Assembly: GCA_021234155.1 (NCBI GenBank) | Contig: JAJEKV010000017.1 | Coordinates: 675,467 to 739,466, forward strand | Direction of reading: 5' to 3' | DNA: 64,000 bases | Source: Isoetes taiwanensis | Lineage: Eukaryota; Streptophyta; Lycopodiopsida; Isoetales; Isoetaceae | Shown here: positions 24,483 to 35,603 of the stretch, one piece after another | Layout: each line of letters begins with the position of its first letter | Position numbering within the stretch: position 1 is the stretch's first letter | Program-made: the position numbers and the translations under genes | The notes under the pieces: model-generated | What the model saw: the letters and a program-made list of their open reading frames with translations, nothing else | The model's database searches: none | What the model was told of the DNA's origin: nothing

Positions 24483-24980
24483 ATGGGAATGAACCTGAGT
24501 GATATAGTAAATGAAGGGAAGTGGAATGAAGAGTGGGGAGATAAGGCTACAAGAGCATGGCTGCAAAAACACACAGGGCCGAAGACGCTTTGGCTCATGA
24601 CAGTCTTCAATCCAGAACAGCAGATAGGTCAACAGATGTACCGAGATAATCTGCTAGGAAAGTCCAGGAGAGACATCCTGGCGAGATTTAGGATGGGGAT
24701 CCACGATCTAAGAATTAAAAAGGATAGATGGAGGAAAATAGAAAAGGAAGACTGGATATGTAGAATCTGCGACACTGGGAAAGTGGAGGATGAGAATCAC
24801 ATGCACAATGAATGCCCAATATACGGAGACATCAGAAACAAGTACAGAAATATAAGATGGGGTCAACCAATACACACCCTGATGATAAGGGCGAAAACAA
24901 TGAGAGATCTGGCAGACGCAATCCAGGAAATGATGGTCAGACATCGAGAAGTACACAAAGAAAGAGGGCTTGTAATATGA
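24483..24980 (+). pseudogene. LINE D C-terminal domain with cysteine/histidine motif
   Basis: Open frame of 165 codons. It has a lysine-rich linker and then CRICDTGKVEDENHMHNEC (C-X2-C-X8-H-X4-C), the C-terminal zinc-knuckle-like motif seen in many LINE ORF2 proteins, thought to help nucleic acid binding. The minus-strand LINE A has the related CQCCHQGAIEDETH at its C-terminus. The frame ends naturally at 24980 with GLVI, followed by about 220 bp of 3' UTR and the pentamer tail, so this is probably the true end of ORF2. Confidence 0.8.
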
Positions 24981-25205
24981 ATCACACAGGAGACGATTCA
25001 TAGACACCCACGAAATACTCAGCTAAAAGCTGATTGATAACGACGCACCACCGCACGGCCACGATGCCGATTCAAAGCGGGGTGCCGGTACTAATAGAAA
25101 CTAAGGAAGCCTTCAGAAAAGGCGCGTGATGTGCTAGTAGCGCCCTTTTAGGGAGCTCCCCATGCTACATAAGTCCAGGGGCCTGAGGGCACAAGGGACA
25201 ATAAT

Positions 25206-25247
25206 TTCTATTCTATTCTATTCATATTCTATTCTATTCTATTCTAT
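25206..25247 (+). repeat. (TTCTA)n pentanucleotide tail of LINE D
   Basis: Eight or nine imperfect TTCTA units, interrupted once by CATA, at the 3' end of the plus-strand LINE. A related pentamer tract ends the minus-strand LINE C (36155-36168). Such short tandem tails replace poly(A) in several LINE clades. Confidence 0.9.
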
Positions 25248-25820
25248 TATTCGAGCATGCTACATCGATATGTTTGTTTGCTATTAGGTTTCATCATCGA
25301 ACTTACTACTTCGACATGGTAAGGTTGTATGGGCAACCTTGGCAAGAGCAAGGTGTAGGTACATGTTTAATAATTGTTTAATGAAAACACATGTCATGGT
25401 CTTTGCATTGTCCCACTGTTGTTCTTGATATTTTGTATGTACTTGGATCCTCCGGGGTCGGACTTCCAGGTTCGGGCCTGGGCTGTTCTGGCATGACTCA
25501 TGTTCTATGTTCTTTGTATTTGTTCTCCAAGACACAGGGCGTGACTTCCTTATAGGCGTAGCTTCCTGTTGCGGATGCATGTCAACTCTTGTGTACTCCC
25601 ATGGTAAGAGGTCCTCAAGTGCCAGATGTGGGCTGAGAGGGTATGCGCATACGAGGTTCACCTCACCACCTCGCTATAGGGCTTGGAATGTAAGCTGGCT
25701 GAACGTTATCCTGCTAATGGGGCCTGTATATAGGGTGGCTGAGCTACCCATTGTCCCGGAGTTTGTTCATGATGGTTTGGTACTTTAGTTATGTTCTTTT
25801 CGCTAGATGTTCATGATGTT

Positions 25821-26424
25821 CAAGGAATAAATTACTAACCGCATATTTCTTATTAGCCATAATGGCTTTAGCTAAACTTGCACGAGTATAATCCCAAAAC
25901 TTTCTATAGTTTAGCTAAACTCTACACATTTTCTCTCTCATAGTTTCTAGCATTTAGCTAAACTAACTCAAAATTCATACCAAAACTTTTTGTGGTGTGG
26001 TCAATAAAAAACATTAAGCTAAAATTACTATACTTCCTTTCAATTTTTTTATTTACTTTAGTCATTTTTTTTCTGAAAATTCTAAAACAATGCCAATTAG
26101 CTAAGTCTAGACCTCAAATTATTCCATAGATACTAGAAAATAAATTACTAATCATATATGTCTTGTAAACTAGAATGATGTTAGCTAAACTAGCCCAAAA
26201 TTCATTCCAAATGTTTCTAGGGTTTAGCTAAACAATACAAAATTTCACTCTCTTACTTTCTAGCGTTTAGCTAAAGAGATCAAAGGATAGTGCGGGCGCG
26301 AAAAACGTTAAGCTAAATTTATTATTTTTTTTCTCAATTTTTTCCATTTACTTTAGCCAACATTTTTTGAAAATGTGCTAAAAAATCGCCAAATAGCTAA
26401 GTTTAGCCCTTAAATTATTTCATG
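25821..26424. mobile_element. 604-bp dimeric hAT-like MITE
   Basis: Flanked by an 8-bp target-site duplication ATGATGTT (25813-25820 and 26425-26432). The LTR copy at 35115-35127 has the empty site with one ATGATGTT. The ends are short imperfect inverted repeats (CAAGGAATAAATT and CATGAAATAATTT read inward). An 8-bp duplication and CA-G ends fit the hAT superfamily. Inside are two related halves of about 300 bp in tandem (period 313 at AATAAATTACTAA, 25826 and 26139). The palindrome GTTTAGCTAAAC or close variants recurs about six times. No coding capacity. Confidence 0.85.
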
Positions 26425-26699
26425 ATGATGTTTACTTGTTGTCATCGTCTAGCATTGCACTATAGGTTCTTGTGTCTTGAGTTGTTTATGTTCTTGTTAT
26501 CCAAGATTCCAGAGTGTTTCCATGTATGCAGAGGCAGCTATGGGATCCCCACTTAATCACGAGGACTAACCCCTTTGAGTGCATGCAGTGATTGAGCAAG
26601 ATGGTGCTCATGCCAGTAGCAGTGGTAATGTTCAGGATCGTGGCTGAGTTTGGAGTTTTCTAGAAGCTGAATCTTAGCTTTGGTTTTGAATAAATCTAT

Positions 26700-27600
26700 T
26701 ATGGACTAGTTATGGTGCCCATCATTGATGGGCTGGGTTTGTTAGATGTATAGGGTTAGCTATCTAATCGTTCAACTTTATAAAGAAACGATCAAGTCCA
26801 GCGGTGTTGGGCTATAAGGGGTTGGTTTTTTGATATATTATTATAGGTTTTGCTTGGTATGATGTTCAACCCCATTAGTTACAGTTACGGTTGTTGGGCA
26901 TAAGTTCGAAACTTGTAAATTGTGTTATATCTCTTAATTTTTTCTTTTTCAAAATGGATTTAGTAAACTTCATTGTTGGTAACCTTCATTTTTTGCTGTA
27001 TGGACGTCTGCTTGTCCACTTGTAAAGGGTTGCTTTTTGCATGTTGCTAAATTGTTGTTTATATTGTTATAAGCTTTGCTTGGTAGAATGTTTAACCCCA
27101 TTATAAATAGTTAGTGCCCAGTGTTGCTTTAAGTTCAAAACCTATAGTTTGTGTTGCTTTTAAATTTTCCTTTTTCAAAATGGAAGTGTTGCTTAGGTTC
27201 AAAACTTATAGTTTGTGTTGCTTTTTTAATTTTCCTTTTTCAAAATAGATTTAGTAAACTTCATCGTTGATTGTAAGGACATGCCTGCTTGCTTGTTCGC
27301 TTGTTGCACATAGTGCCGATGTTGCCAATATGCATATATGTATTAACTATTACATGCAATACTATAGATGTTTTATATAGTATGTAGCAACATTTGCATG
27401 ACATAGATCTTTCAATAAAAGATATAGAAAGGGAAAAGCAATGAGGCCAATATTGTTTTTCCTAAAAGATCATATGTTGCAAACATGCAACTTTGAGTTT
27501 TTTATCAGGACCACAAACAAACCACAATCAACCTCTAGGACATACAAATTGAAGCTCATCTTGCTCTACAAAGAGTGAAATAATCCATAAATAAAACACC
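26700..27600. repeat. Local tandem repeats, no gene
   Basis: AT-rich sequence with two diverged copies of a roughly 230-bp unit (TTTTGCTTGGTATGATGTT near 26845 and GCTTTGCTTGGTAGAATGTT near 27075). Within the second there is a nearly exact direct duplication of about 65 bp (27122-27185 and 27186-27248, sharing TAGTTTGTGTTGCTTTT and AATTTTCCTTTTTCAAAAT). No coding region. Confidence 0.6.
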
Positions 27601-27754
27601 ACACCCATCTTCGCTTACCATTTCGCTTACCGCAACAATAGAAAATTAACAGGTAACAATGTCCCGCTTTTGAATGTTGCTAACTCAGCCAAGAGTGCAG
27701 GCCTTGCAGACCTTATGCATAGCCACCGTTAATCTTTAATCCAGAATCATGGCT

Positions 27755-28185
27755 TTAGACTCGCACGAACTGCAGAAAACCTTAATCGAAATAAAAAAGG
27801 GGAAGAAAGGGAGTTTTTAAGGTAATCGATCTGGGCCAAACACGATCTGATGTGCCACTCAACTTTAGCATTTACATTTAGCATCAAGCACTTCCTTACC
27901 TTGTCCAAAACATTCGATCAATAAAAACTCCGTGCTTAACCCCGAAAGTGGTTTTTGCATATCTTACGATAGCTCATGGTTTTAAGAGGGAGGACAACAC
28001 TAAGTTCATCCTTGGGAGTCAGAGAGACTCGCACAAACCCGCAGAAACATTAATCTAATTCAAAAGGAAGAAAAAAAGGAGTTTTTAAGGTAATCAATCT
28101 GGGCCCAACATAATCTGATGTGCAACTCAGTTTTAGCATGTACATAGCATTGAGCACATTCTTCCCTTGATAATATACTTTCCAA
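27755..28185. repeat. Two-copy tandem repeat of about 269 bp
   Basis: The segment from CGCACGAAC (27761) to about 27910 recurs from CGCACAAAC (28030) to about 28180. Both contain GGAGTTTTTAAGGTAATC followed by AATCTGGGCC or GATCTGGGCC and a stretch on GATGTGC-ACTCA. Divergence is modest. No coding role is evident. Confidence 0.7.
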
Positions 28186-30608
28186 TACATTCGGATGACT
28201 AAGGGGGGATTTTCTCACATCAAAGCTGTCATAATGTATATATAGCAAATCTTTTATGTGATGAAAGACCTGTATACTGCACAATTTGGAAAGGAAATAA
28301 TGTACATTTTTTTGATACCTGACACACTGATGTCCGGCTTAAGGCCTTTTGAGAGCCAATGTTTGTCATTTTGAAGAAGCCCTTTAGGCATCGAGTTGCT
28401 ATAAATAAGCAAGCTAAAAATTTCTTGTTAGATCGTGAATTGTACCTTGCTCCAACCTCGCTTGTTGAACGCTTTGGTCGCCCACACACATGCTCAAGCT
28501 TGAAAATGGAGATGATGTTTAACTCAAGACTCCTCAACTCGATTAAAGAGTGCATACAGATAAGGTAGAATTAAAGTTTTAAAATAGCTGCATGTTGTTA
28601 GGAAAGACAAAGAAACAAAATTCTGAAATATCAAACATACCTTGATTAACTGATGACAATTTATAGTTCTTATCCACAACTGAAAATGGAATAAGGTTTA
28701 CTACCAGCTTCCAATAACGGCTTTGCAGCAGCCAAAATCTATAGCTTGCAGCTCAAACTGCTTGAGCTACTCTAATTCATTCGTTTCATAGCCTTCATTC
28801 TTACAAAAACAGGCTCTTTGCCAGTACAAATGTGCTGACTGGCCATAACAATTCAATGGCAAACCTGTTGATTGATCAATCCTTCCCATTTAGAGGAAGA
28901 AGAAGAAGAAGAAGAAGGGATTTTAACGTCACGCCACAAGGCAACGTCCTATAAAATTCTAAACAATCAACAATAAATTTAAGAAAGCCAAGCCAAGCCA
29001 CCGGAATAGACAGTTCAAGGCAATATACTTCTTAAAAAATCCGGTCCATGCTATCCCCAAAATCGAAGAACAGAACTGCATCAGATATTTCTGCCATAGC
29101 CATGGACGATAGACACAAATCCTCAATAGGAAGCACTAAAACCCTCGTTTCTGTTCTGACAGGCTCTAATATGCTCAAATGAAATCCTGAAGCTCTACTA
29201 CGGCCTCTTCCTAAAGGAATCCGACAGCCTCTTCCTATCGCCGGAGCCAGAAAAGGCAAAAAGAAACCGTGGGCTATCTGGGCTGTCCATCTTTTAGGTT
29301 AAATCTCAACCGCCCAATTTAGGGCGGGATGCACTACAGACTTACATTAAAACATTATAATATATAATAATAATACAAGAATTTATCGCCGGCGGAGCTG
29401 GCGCCTTATGCACCCTTGGGGGCCGAATTTAAGTGAAGCCTAGTGAAACTATTGGTCTAATATTTGGTGAAGCTCCTAGGTAAACTCTTTCATGTGATAT
29501 CCTAATGAAGTGTAGTGAAATCGCTGGTCAGTTATTTGATTAACTCCCTAGGCAAACTACTGCTCAAGTTCTGGTGAAACTCCAAAATATGATGTAGGGT
29601 TGGCAACTTAAAGATCTTGCTATGGCCCTTGGAGAATATACATATTTGCCAATGATTTCGTGAGAACAATGTGTTGTTTTATTGGTAGAATGGTATGTTG
29701 GAGATGATTAAGCCTTAACATAGAATTACTAAATGAATTTACTCTTTCAAATTTATTTTATTGTTAGATATTCTGTAGGCTCAGGGTCGTCGTTCTTCTG
29801 TAAATTGATCCATTCAACCTAAGCTAGCCATCGTTCCATATATTGTGCAAAGCATCCACAAAGCATTTAAATCCAAACGAAAATATGCAAACGGCTAGCC
29901 AATGCCATTCAAACAAAGTAGAGTATAATGTGATTCAAATAAAGTAAAGGAAAAATTAAAGTAAAGGAATTTTAGCTAGACGATGCGATCAAACAAAAAC
30001 TCAGTGTTCTACGCTGGCCAGAATCATATTTTCCTGCAACAAAACACACAAAGAAATTGGAGGATATAATTCAACCTAAGGTTTTCTCAAAATCGATTGC
30101 ATCAGAGAAAAAATAAATGGATTAGAGAACAAAGCACCATAGGACACATCGCCTATAGAACAAAATGAAGTGTATGGCCTCTTCAGATAAGAACATTCCC
30201 AAAGCCAGATCTGGAGGCGGAAGCTGGGAAACAAAACAGGGGCACGCACTGCCATGCACAAAATAGGAATAGACACAAATCCAAACCAGTCAGTGTATTT
30301 TTTTACTTTCCCACCAAAACGCTCTGCCTTGTGTACGCAATTCGAGCTAGCTTGTCTAGCTCTATCGCATCCATAGCTAGAATCAGAATCATGATTTTTT
30401 GGCAGAACAATTTATACAAATACCAATGCTGCAAGTTTTATATAGCCCAATGATTCATTACTAATCCTGTCTTTGGCTACCAGGGCCTGTGCCTTACCCA
30501 GTCCAAAGGCTTATTCATGGCTTTTACTTTGCCAAAGCGACCTAGCTCCTCAATTGGCATCCAAAGAATCTACTGGGTGTGCTTCAATGCCGCAACCAAT
30601 ATAAGCCC
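28186..30608. other. No gene supported
   Basis: Several short frames occur on both strands, none with a recognisable domain or a splice-consistent chain. There is a GAAGAAGAAG microsatellite near 28901-28917 and AT-rich tracts near 29348-29370. The minus-strand frame at 29032-29259 has some protein-like character (ending EISDAVLFFDFGDSMDRIF) but no support. Confidence 0.5.
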
Positions 30609-30662
30609 TTCGCCCAAATAACTGTGCATCTCGTTGCAGAGACACACAGTTATTTGGGCGAA
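30609..30662. repeat. Perfect 18-bp inverted repeat (stem-loop)
   Basis: TTCGCCCAAATAACTGTG at 30609-30626 is followed, after an 18-bp loop, by its exact complement at 30645-30662. The sequence outside the arms does not extend the pairing. It could be the core of a small foldback element or a chance hairpin. No polymerase III terminator or RNA gene context was seen. Confidence 0.85.
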
Positions 30663-31183
30663 CTCCATCAGTGATCACGCTCCATATCCCTGTTCGTGCT
30701 TTGAGTCGGCAAAGGGTTGCCGGAAAAAAATGTAGTTTCCAAAAACACACATAATTCTAAGTTTACTCTAGCTAAGCCGGGCCATGGCTTAATAGTTTTG
30801 CAGAACAGAACAAAACATGAGAACTGTGGCCTGAGTGAGTTGCATTCAAGTGAATATCTGCGACAATATACGAGGAAGGATTGAAAACACAAACAAAGCT
30901 CTTCTCTGTGGCACACAAAAGGCTAGAGCTAAACCCAGAGGAGAAGAGGCAACGAGGGCCAGGCAACGAGGGCATAGCCATGGCATGTAGACGATAGGTG
31001 AAAGAGGCCGTCGGAAAGAAATAGATAATTCCGAAAACAAATTTTACTCTGCATTCTGCGCGCATAGTTCTGAAATGGCTTCCATGTGCACATCGGAAAG
31101 GATAGCCGGAAAATATAGATAATTCCAAAAGTTTTTCTGATTGGAATAATCTTATATATAGTTAGATAGATAATATAATATAT
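30663..31183. other. No gene recognised
   Basis: Short frames only. GC content is intermediate, then very AT-rich (31140-31183) up to the point where LTR similarity begins. Confidence 0.5.
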
Positions 31184-31382
31184 TATGGATGTATTTCTCT
31201 TGAACTATATTACCATAATTGGATATTAATTATATATAAGAAGGGAATCATTCTCCATTATTTATTGGAAGATTAAATTCTTTACCAACATAGTTGATTA
31301 AAGTTTTCATATCAACCTAGATCTAGCCTTAAGTATCAAGATCTCGAATTGCTAGGAGGGTCAACTCGGCAGGCTTGTCACA
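31184..31382 (+). repeat. 5' LTR remnant (3'-terminal 200 bp)
   Basis: Matches 35402-35603 from TGGATGTATTTCTC to GGCTTGTCACA, ending in the CA expected of an LTR. The primer-binding site starts 2-3 bases later. Everything upstream in the LTR (about 2.1 kb) is missing. Confidence 0.85.
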
Positions 31383-31383
31383 G

Positions 31384-31396
31384 TTGGTATCAGAGC
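31384..31396 (+). promoter_or_regulatory. tRNA-Met primer-binding site
   Basis: TTGGTATCAGAGC contains TGGTATCAGAGC, the classical plant retrotransposon primer-binding site complementary to the 3' end of initiator tRNA-Met. It sits immediately after the 5' LTR end, exactly where minus-strand DNA synthesis would begin. Confidence 0.9.
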
Positions 31397-31489
31397 AAGT
31401 TTGATCTTAAAGGGAATTTGGAAATGATTCATGTTCTTGAAGTGAGTTGTTAATGCTCCTACTATCTATATGCAGAGTAGTAAGAGATT

Positions 31490-32666
31490 ATGGATGCTGG
31501 TGGTGTAGGTGGAGATGGAGCTCAAGATGTAACTAATATCCTGCAAGCTATTCAACAATCTCTACAACAAAGCGTGTCACAGCAAAAGACCGAGGCTGAG
31601 AAAGTAATTGAGAAGGTGTTAAAGGACACCAAAAGGGAAGTCTTTACAGGAGAGAACACAACAGGAGATGATGCTGATGCCTGGCTCCGTGGAGGAGTTC
31701 TATTTTGATTTGATCAAGGCACAAGATTCTGTAAAAGCTCTTCTTGCTCAAGCAATGTTGGGAGGTATTGCAAGAGTCTGGTGGGAGACTTGCCTAACTG
31801 ACATGAATACAAGACCTGGCCAAGCAATGCGGGAAGAGTTCAAAAAGGCCTTTGAGGGACATTTTACACCTCCAGGATATAAAGTTGATAAGATGAATGA
31901 GTTCTTAGATTTGATGCAAACAGGGACTGTGACAGAGTACAATGAAAAGTTTGGAAGATTGCAATCACATTGTCCTATTGTTGATAAAGCTAAAATTTGT
32001 GCTAGATTTGTGAAAGGACTCCATATCAAAAGTACCATGTCTGGAGTGGCATATACAGATCTGGAGAAGGTAGTAAGAATTGCCAAAAATCGGGAAGCAG
32101 ATTTGGTGCAGATACTCAAAGGAAAAGACAAGCATCTTCCTCTTGGCCAGTTGAGAATTCATATAGTCGGAGACGATCATTTAGAGAAGAGCCATATGCT
32201 AGTCAATCTGTGGAAGTTCAAAGTAATAACAGGAATTGGGCAAGTAGCATCCAGACTGGAATTAAGTCTACCGCCTCTCGCTGATGAGGAAAGACAACGG
32301 TGCCTTGAAGAGAGGTGTTGTTTCCATTGTAGAGAAGTGGGACACTCAAGGAATAATTGCCCACTTGGTAGTATGGGAGGAGGAAGATTTAATTGCAATC
32401 CAAATGTTGGCAGAGGGAGAGGCCGTGGAGAGCCTCGATGGAATCAAAGGGAGCCTCAGCCGGAAGGAAGATGGGATACAGATGATAGGACTATTGAGCA
32501 AAGGCCGCAAAGTGGTGAAGCTAGAGCTGCCACAATAATGGATCTTCCGCAACATCAAACATTTATTTATGTTGTAGAAGCTCCACGTGATGGTGCTCAG
32601 GAAGCTTCTATAGTGCGAATCCCAGGTGAGATTTGTAATAGCTTGATTTTATCTCATTTTCTATAG
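31490..32666 (+). pseudogene. gypsy gag polyprotein, one frameshift
   Basis: Capsid/nucleocapsid protein of the element. An ATG at 31490 opens MDAGGVGGDGAQDVTNILQA with a glutamine-rich helix, followed by FTGENTTGDDADAWLR. The frame then shifts near 31690 and continues SVEEFYFDLIKAQDSVKALL to the stop at 32666, about 390 residues in total. The retrotransposon gag core is visible: WWETCL, FKKAFEGHFTPPG, FLDLMQTGTVTEYNEKF, FVKGL. A CCHC knuckle CFHCREVGHSRNNC (C-X2-C-X4-H-X4-C) lies at about 32317-32358, followed by a G/R-rich tail. The gag portion ends where pol would start. Apart from the single shift it is well preserved, unlike most coding sequence in the window. Confidence 0.85.
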
Positions 32667-32770
32667 CAGTTGTTTATTTTTCTTCAGATTGTTTGTATAC
32701 TTATTAAGTAAGCATGATAGTTCTTGGAATCGACCCATGAGGACATGGGTTAAATTTTAGAACGTCAGAC

Positions 32771-35603
32771 TATAACGATCCTGGCCAGTTGATGGATCAG
32801 TATATGTACTCATGTATGTATATACAAGTTTGACATGCATGCAAGATAGAACATGTATGTAGGATAGAACTAAAAATAAGCAAAAGCTTTTTGATCTAGA
32901 GAGGCAAATTGAGAAAGAAATTTGGAAGCCTTTTGGAGACGGGGTAGCAGAGGAGGAATTCCATCGGTGGCAAGAGCTTGGAGCTTTCACCTGCATCGGA
33001 TCTTTTTCTTATCAGATGGGGTTTTGTTGTGATTCATCAGCTTGTATAGGCTGCCATGATTAGATTAAGGGAATCACTTGACTTAAAGAGATATGAAAGC
33101 TTGTACATAGCGATCTTATGAGAGCTTGAAAAGGGATGCTAACAAAAACTGGTCTAGCAGAGAATCATGCAAAAAGGTGCTAAATTTCAAGGCAAGAGCA
33201 GATGATTTACAGGAGCAATTACTGTTCTGGTCGAACCAAAAGCTGTTTAGGAATGATCTAGGAGCTCTACAGGAGACTCCAAATCACCAAGAAAGCGAGG
33301 CATGGGTCGTTTTTATCCCAGGAATGATCAAAGTCAGAAGTTAGTTGCTGCTGCAAAGATTTCGATCTGCAATAGAATCTGCCACGGTTGGAGTTGGGCC
33401 TCTTGGAAACACATTGAATAGACCTGGAACAAGTCGATTTGGGCTTGATGTAGGCCGAATTGTCTGAGATACTCCTGTATCTAGAGAATCGAAACAGGAA
33501 TCAGAGCCCGAAGCTGCACATTTTAGGTCTACGTTGCCTTTTCGTTCTTCTATTTTATTTTTTATTTTTGTGTTTCTTTTTATTCACATTGTTACTTTTT
33601 GTTAACGTTATTGACAATATTTGCTGCTAAACTTAAAATTAGTAAGAATATAAACCATTGAGGATAGGGCTTAGTTACTTTGCATGAGTCGCAGCGGAGA
33701 ATTTTGCTTCAAAGCTACTCTATATGATGGGCATGGACACGAGTTGTTATTTAGCTTAGATAATTATAAACGAGAATATTGTGTGAATTAATTGCTAACT
33801 AAAGGTAAAAGAATGTGCATAATTCTAAAGAGTTTGGGACAGTGATAATTTTGGCTCCTAGAGATGGGGCTAGCCTAGGGATTACTTGATAGGAATTTCA
33901 GGCAGTTGCGGTCAGGAGTCCTTACGAATTTTAAGCTGGGAAGGTGTAAGTTTGAAGACTCTAGTTTAGATGCACAATTAATTACTTAGCTAAGGAAGTG
34001 GCTTTTCATATTAAAATTCTAAAAATCATAGCGAAGGGGTCTAAATTAAAATAAGGGAAAAACTCTGAAATACCCTTATGTTTTGCTAAAATTAACAAAA
34101 CGCCCCTAGTTTTGGGGGTATTTTAGTGGAAATGATCATAACTTTTTTGTGATGATCCAAATGAAAATGAGTCTTTCAGAGCTATCGTAAAGGAGGATGA
34201 GATCTTTCCATCAAATGTAAGATCATATAAATCGGAGTCTCAAATCACAAGTTATGCTATTTTTAATACACAAGAAAATTGTAGAAATTTCAGAGGGATC
34301 TACGAGACCATAACTTGAGATTTCGGAATCCGATTCAGGAGATGTTAACTTTCATGGAAAGATCTCAATCTCATCTACAATATATCTGAAAGATTTATTC
34401 TCATTTGGATCATCACAAAAAAGTTATGATCATTTCCATGAAAATACCCCCAAAACTAGGGGCGTTTTGTTAATTTTAGCAAAACATAAGGGTATTTCAG
34501 AGTTTTTCCCATTAAATAATGTTGTGGAATTATTTCTGCACCGACCTTATAGTAATTATTCGAGCATGCTACATCGATATGTTTGTTTGCCATTAGGTTT
34601 CATCTTCGAACTTACTACTTTGACATGGTAAGGTTGTATGGGTAACCTTGGCAAGAGCAAGGTCTAGGTACATGTTTAATAATTGTTTAAGGAAAACACA
34701 TGTCATGGTCTTTGCATTGTCCCACTGTTGTTCTTGATATTTTGTATGTACTTGGATCCTCCGGGGTCGGACTTCCAGGTTTGGTGGCCTGGGTTGTTCC
34801 AGCATGACTCATGTTCTATGTTCTTTGTATTTGTTCTCCGTGACACCGGGCGTGACTTCCTCACATGCTTAGCTTCCTATTGGGGATGCACGTCAACTCT
34901 TGTGGACTCCCATGGTAAGAGGTCCTCCAGTGCCAGACGTGGGCTGAGAGGGTATGCGCATACGAGGTTCACCCCACCACCTCGCTACAAGGCTTCGAAT
35001 GTAAACTGGCTGAACGTTATCCTCCTAATGGGGCCTGTATGTAGGCTGGCTGAGCTACCCATTGTCCCGAAGTTTGTTCATGATGGTTTGGTACTTTAGT
35101 TATGTTCTTTTCTCTAGATGTTCATGATGTTTACTTGTTGTCATCGTTAAGCATTGCACCATAGGTTCTTGTGTCTTGAGTTGTTTATGATCTTATTATC
35201 CAAGATTCTAGAGTGTTTCCATGTATGCAGAGGCAGCTATGGGATCCCCACTTAGTCACGAGGACTAACTCCTTTGAGTTCATGTAGTGATTGAGCAAGG
35301 TGGTGCTCATGCCAGTAACAGTGGTACTGTTCAGGATCGTGGCTGAGTTTGGAGTTTTCTAGAAGCTGAATCTTAGCTTTGGTGTTGAATAAATCTAATT
35401 ATGGATGTATTTCTCTCGAACTATGTTACAATAGTTGGATATTACTTATATATAAGAAGGGAATCATTCTCCATTATTTATTGGAAGATTAAATTCTTCA
35501 CCAACATAGTTGATTAAATTTTTCATATCAACCTAGATCTAGCCTTAAGTATAGACAAGATCCCGCGTTGCCAGGAGGGTCAACTCGGTAGGCTTGTCAC
35601 AGT
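32771..35603 (+). repeat. Complete 3' LTR of the pol-less gypsy element
   Basis: Starts TATAACGATCCTGGCC (TGTAACG in the copy at 19987) and ends GGCTTGTCACA. Length is 2.83 kb including a 456-bp MITE. Positions 32771-35398 match 19987-26699 with its insertions removed, and 35402-35603 match the 5' LTR remnant. Together these comparisons show that the two large repeats in this window are LTRs of one family. Confidence 0.8.
34055..34510. mobile_element. 456-bp Mutator-like foldback MITE
   Basis: Terminal inverted repeats begin GGGAAAAACTCTGAAATACC on both ends, and most of the element folds on itself (arms of about 200 bp). Flanks repeat ATTAAATAA (right, 34511-34519) and ATTAAAATAA (left, 34045-34054), a 9-bp target-site duplication with one extra A, typical of Mutator-like elements. 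The LTR copy at 21270-21282 shows the empty site with a single copy. Non-coding. Confidence 0.85.

Larger units (their letters stand above)
21316..25248 (+). mobile_element. Non-LTR retrotransposon (LINE D), 5'-truncated, with TTCTA-repeat tail
   Basis: Inserted in the LTR. The junctions are known because the LTR at 34537-34562 has no insert. Order: end of ORF1-like sequence (21316-21800), APE-type endonuclease (21840-22519), RT (about 23277-24350, several frames), C-terminal cysteine motif (about 24750-24810), 3' UTR and a (TTCTA)n tail at 25206-25247. The end of the 5' side in the middle of ORF1-like sequence suggests 5' truncation, as usual for LINEs. No target-site duplication is clear; a few bases of target may be lost. 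It belongs to the same broad group as LINE A/B/C (LYGAEAWG, CRICDTG motif) but is clearly a different family at sequence level. Confidence 0.85.
19987..26699 (+). repeat. Del/Tekay-like LTR portion (about 2.2 kb), split by a LINE and a MITE
   Basis: Starts TGTAACGATCCTGGCC. It matches the 3' LTR at 32771-35398 base for base over long stretches, once the LINE (21316-25248) and MITE (25821-26424) are removed. About 2.17 kb remains, against about 2.16 kb in the partner after its own MITE is removed. The terminal 200 bp present in the partner (35399-35603) are missing here, and similarity stops at 26699 (ATTATGGA). Differences from the partner again concentrate at CTG sites, for example GATCTGC/GACCGC and ATCTGCC/ATCCGCC (33364 and 33377 against 20588 and 20598). 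Confidence 0.75.
31184..35603 (+). mobile_element. pol-less Del/Tekay-like gypsy element (5' LTR remnant, PBS, gag, full 3' LTR)
   Basis: The last 200 bp of a 5' LTR (31184-31382) are followed by a tRNA-Met primer site, a gag gene, about 100 bp of spacer and a complete 3' LTR (32771-35603) of the same family. Protease, RT, RNase H and integrase are absent, and no polypurine tract precedes the 3' LTR, so pol has been deleted. The 5' LTR is also truncated: only its 3' end remains. The two LTR ends differ at roughly one base in fifteen by eye, suggesting an old insertion. The LTR of 2.37 kb (without the MITE) is long, as in Del/Tekay elements. Confidence 0.8.

Noticed and set aside
28229-28555. 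Minus-strand ORF of 108 codons
   Set aside because: No domain, no plausible splice partners, and it overlaps an equally long plus-strand frame in an AT-rich, repeat-bearing region.
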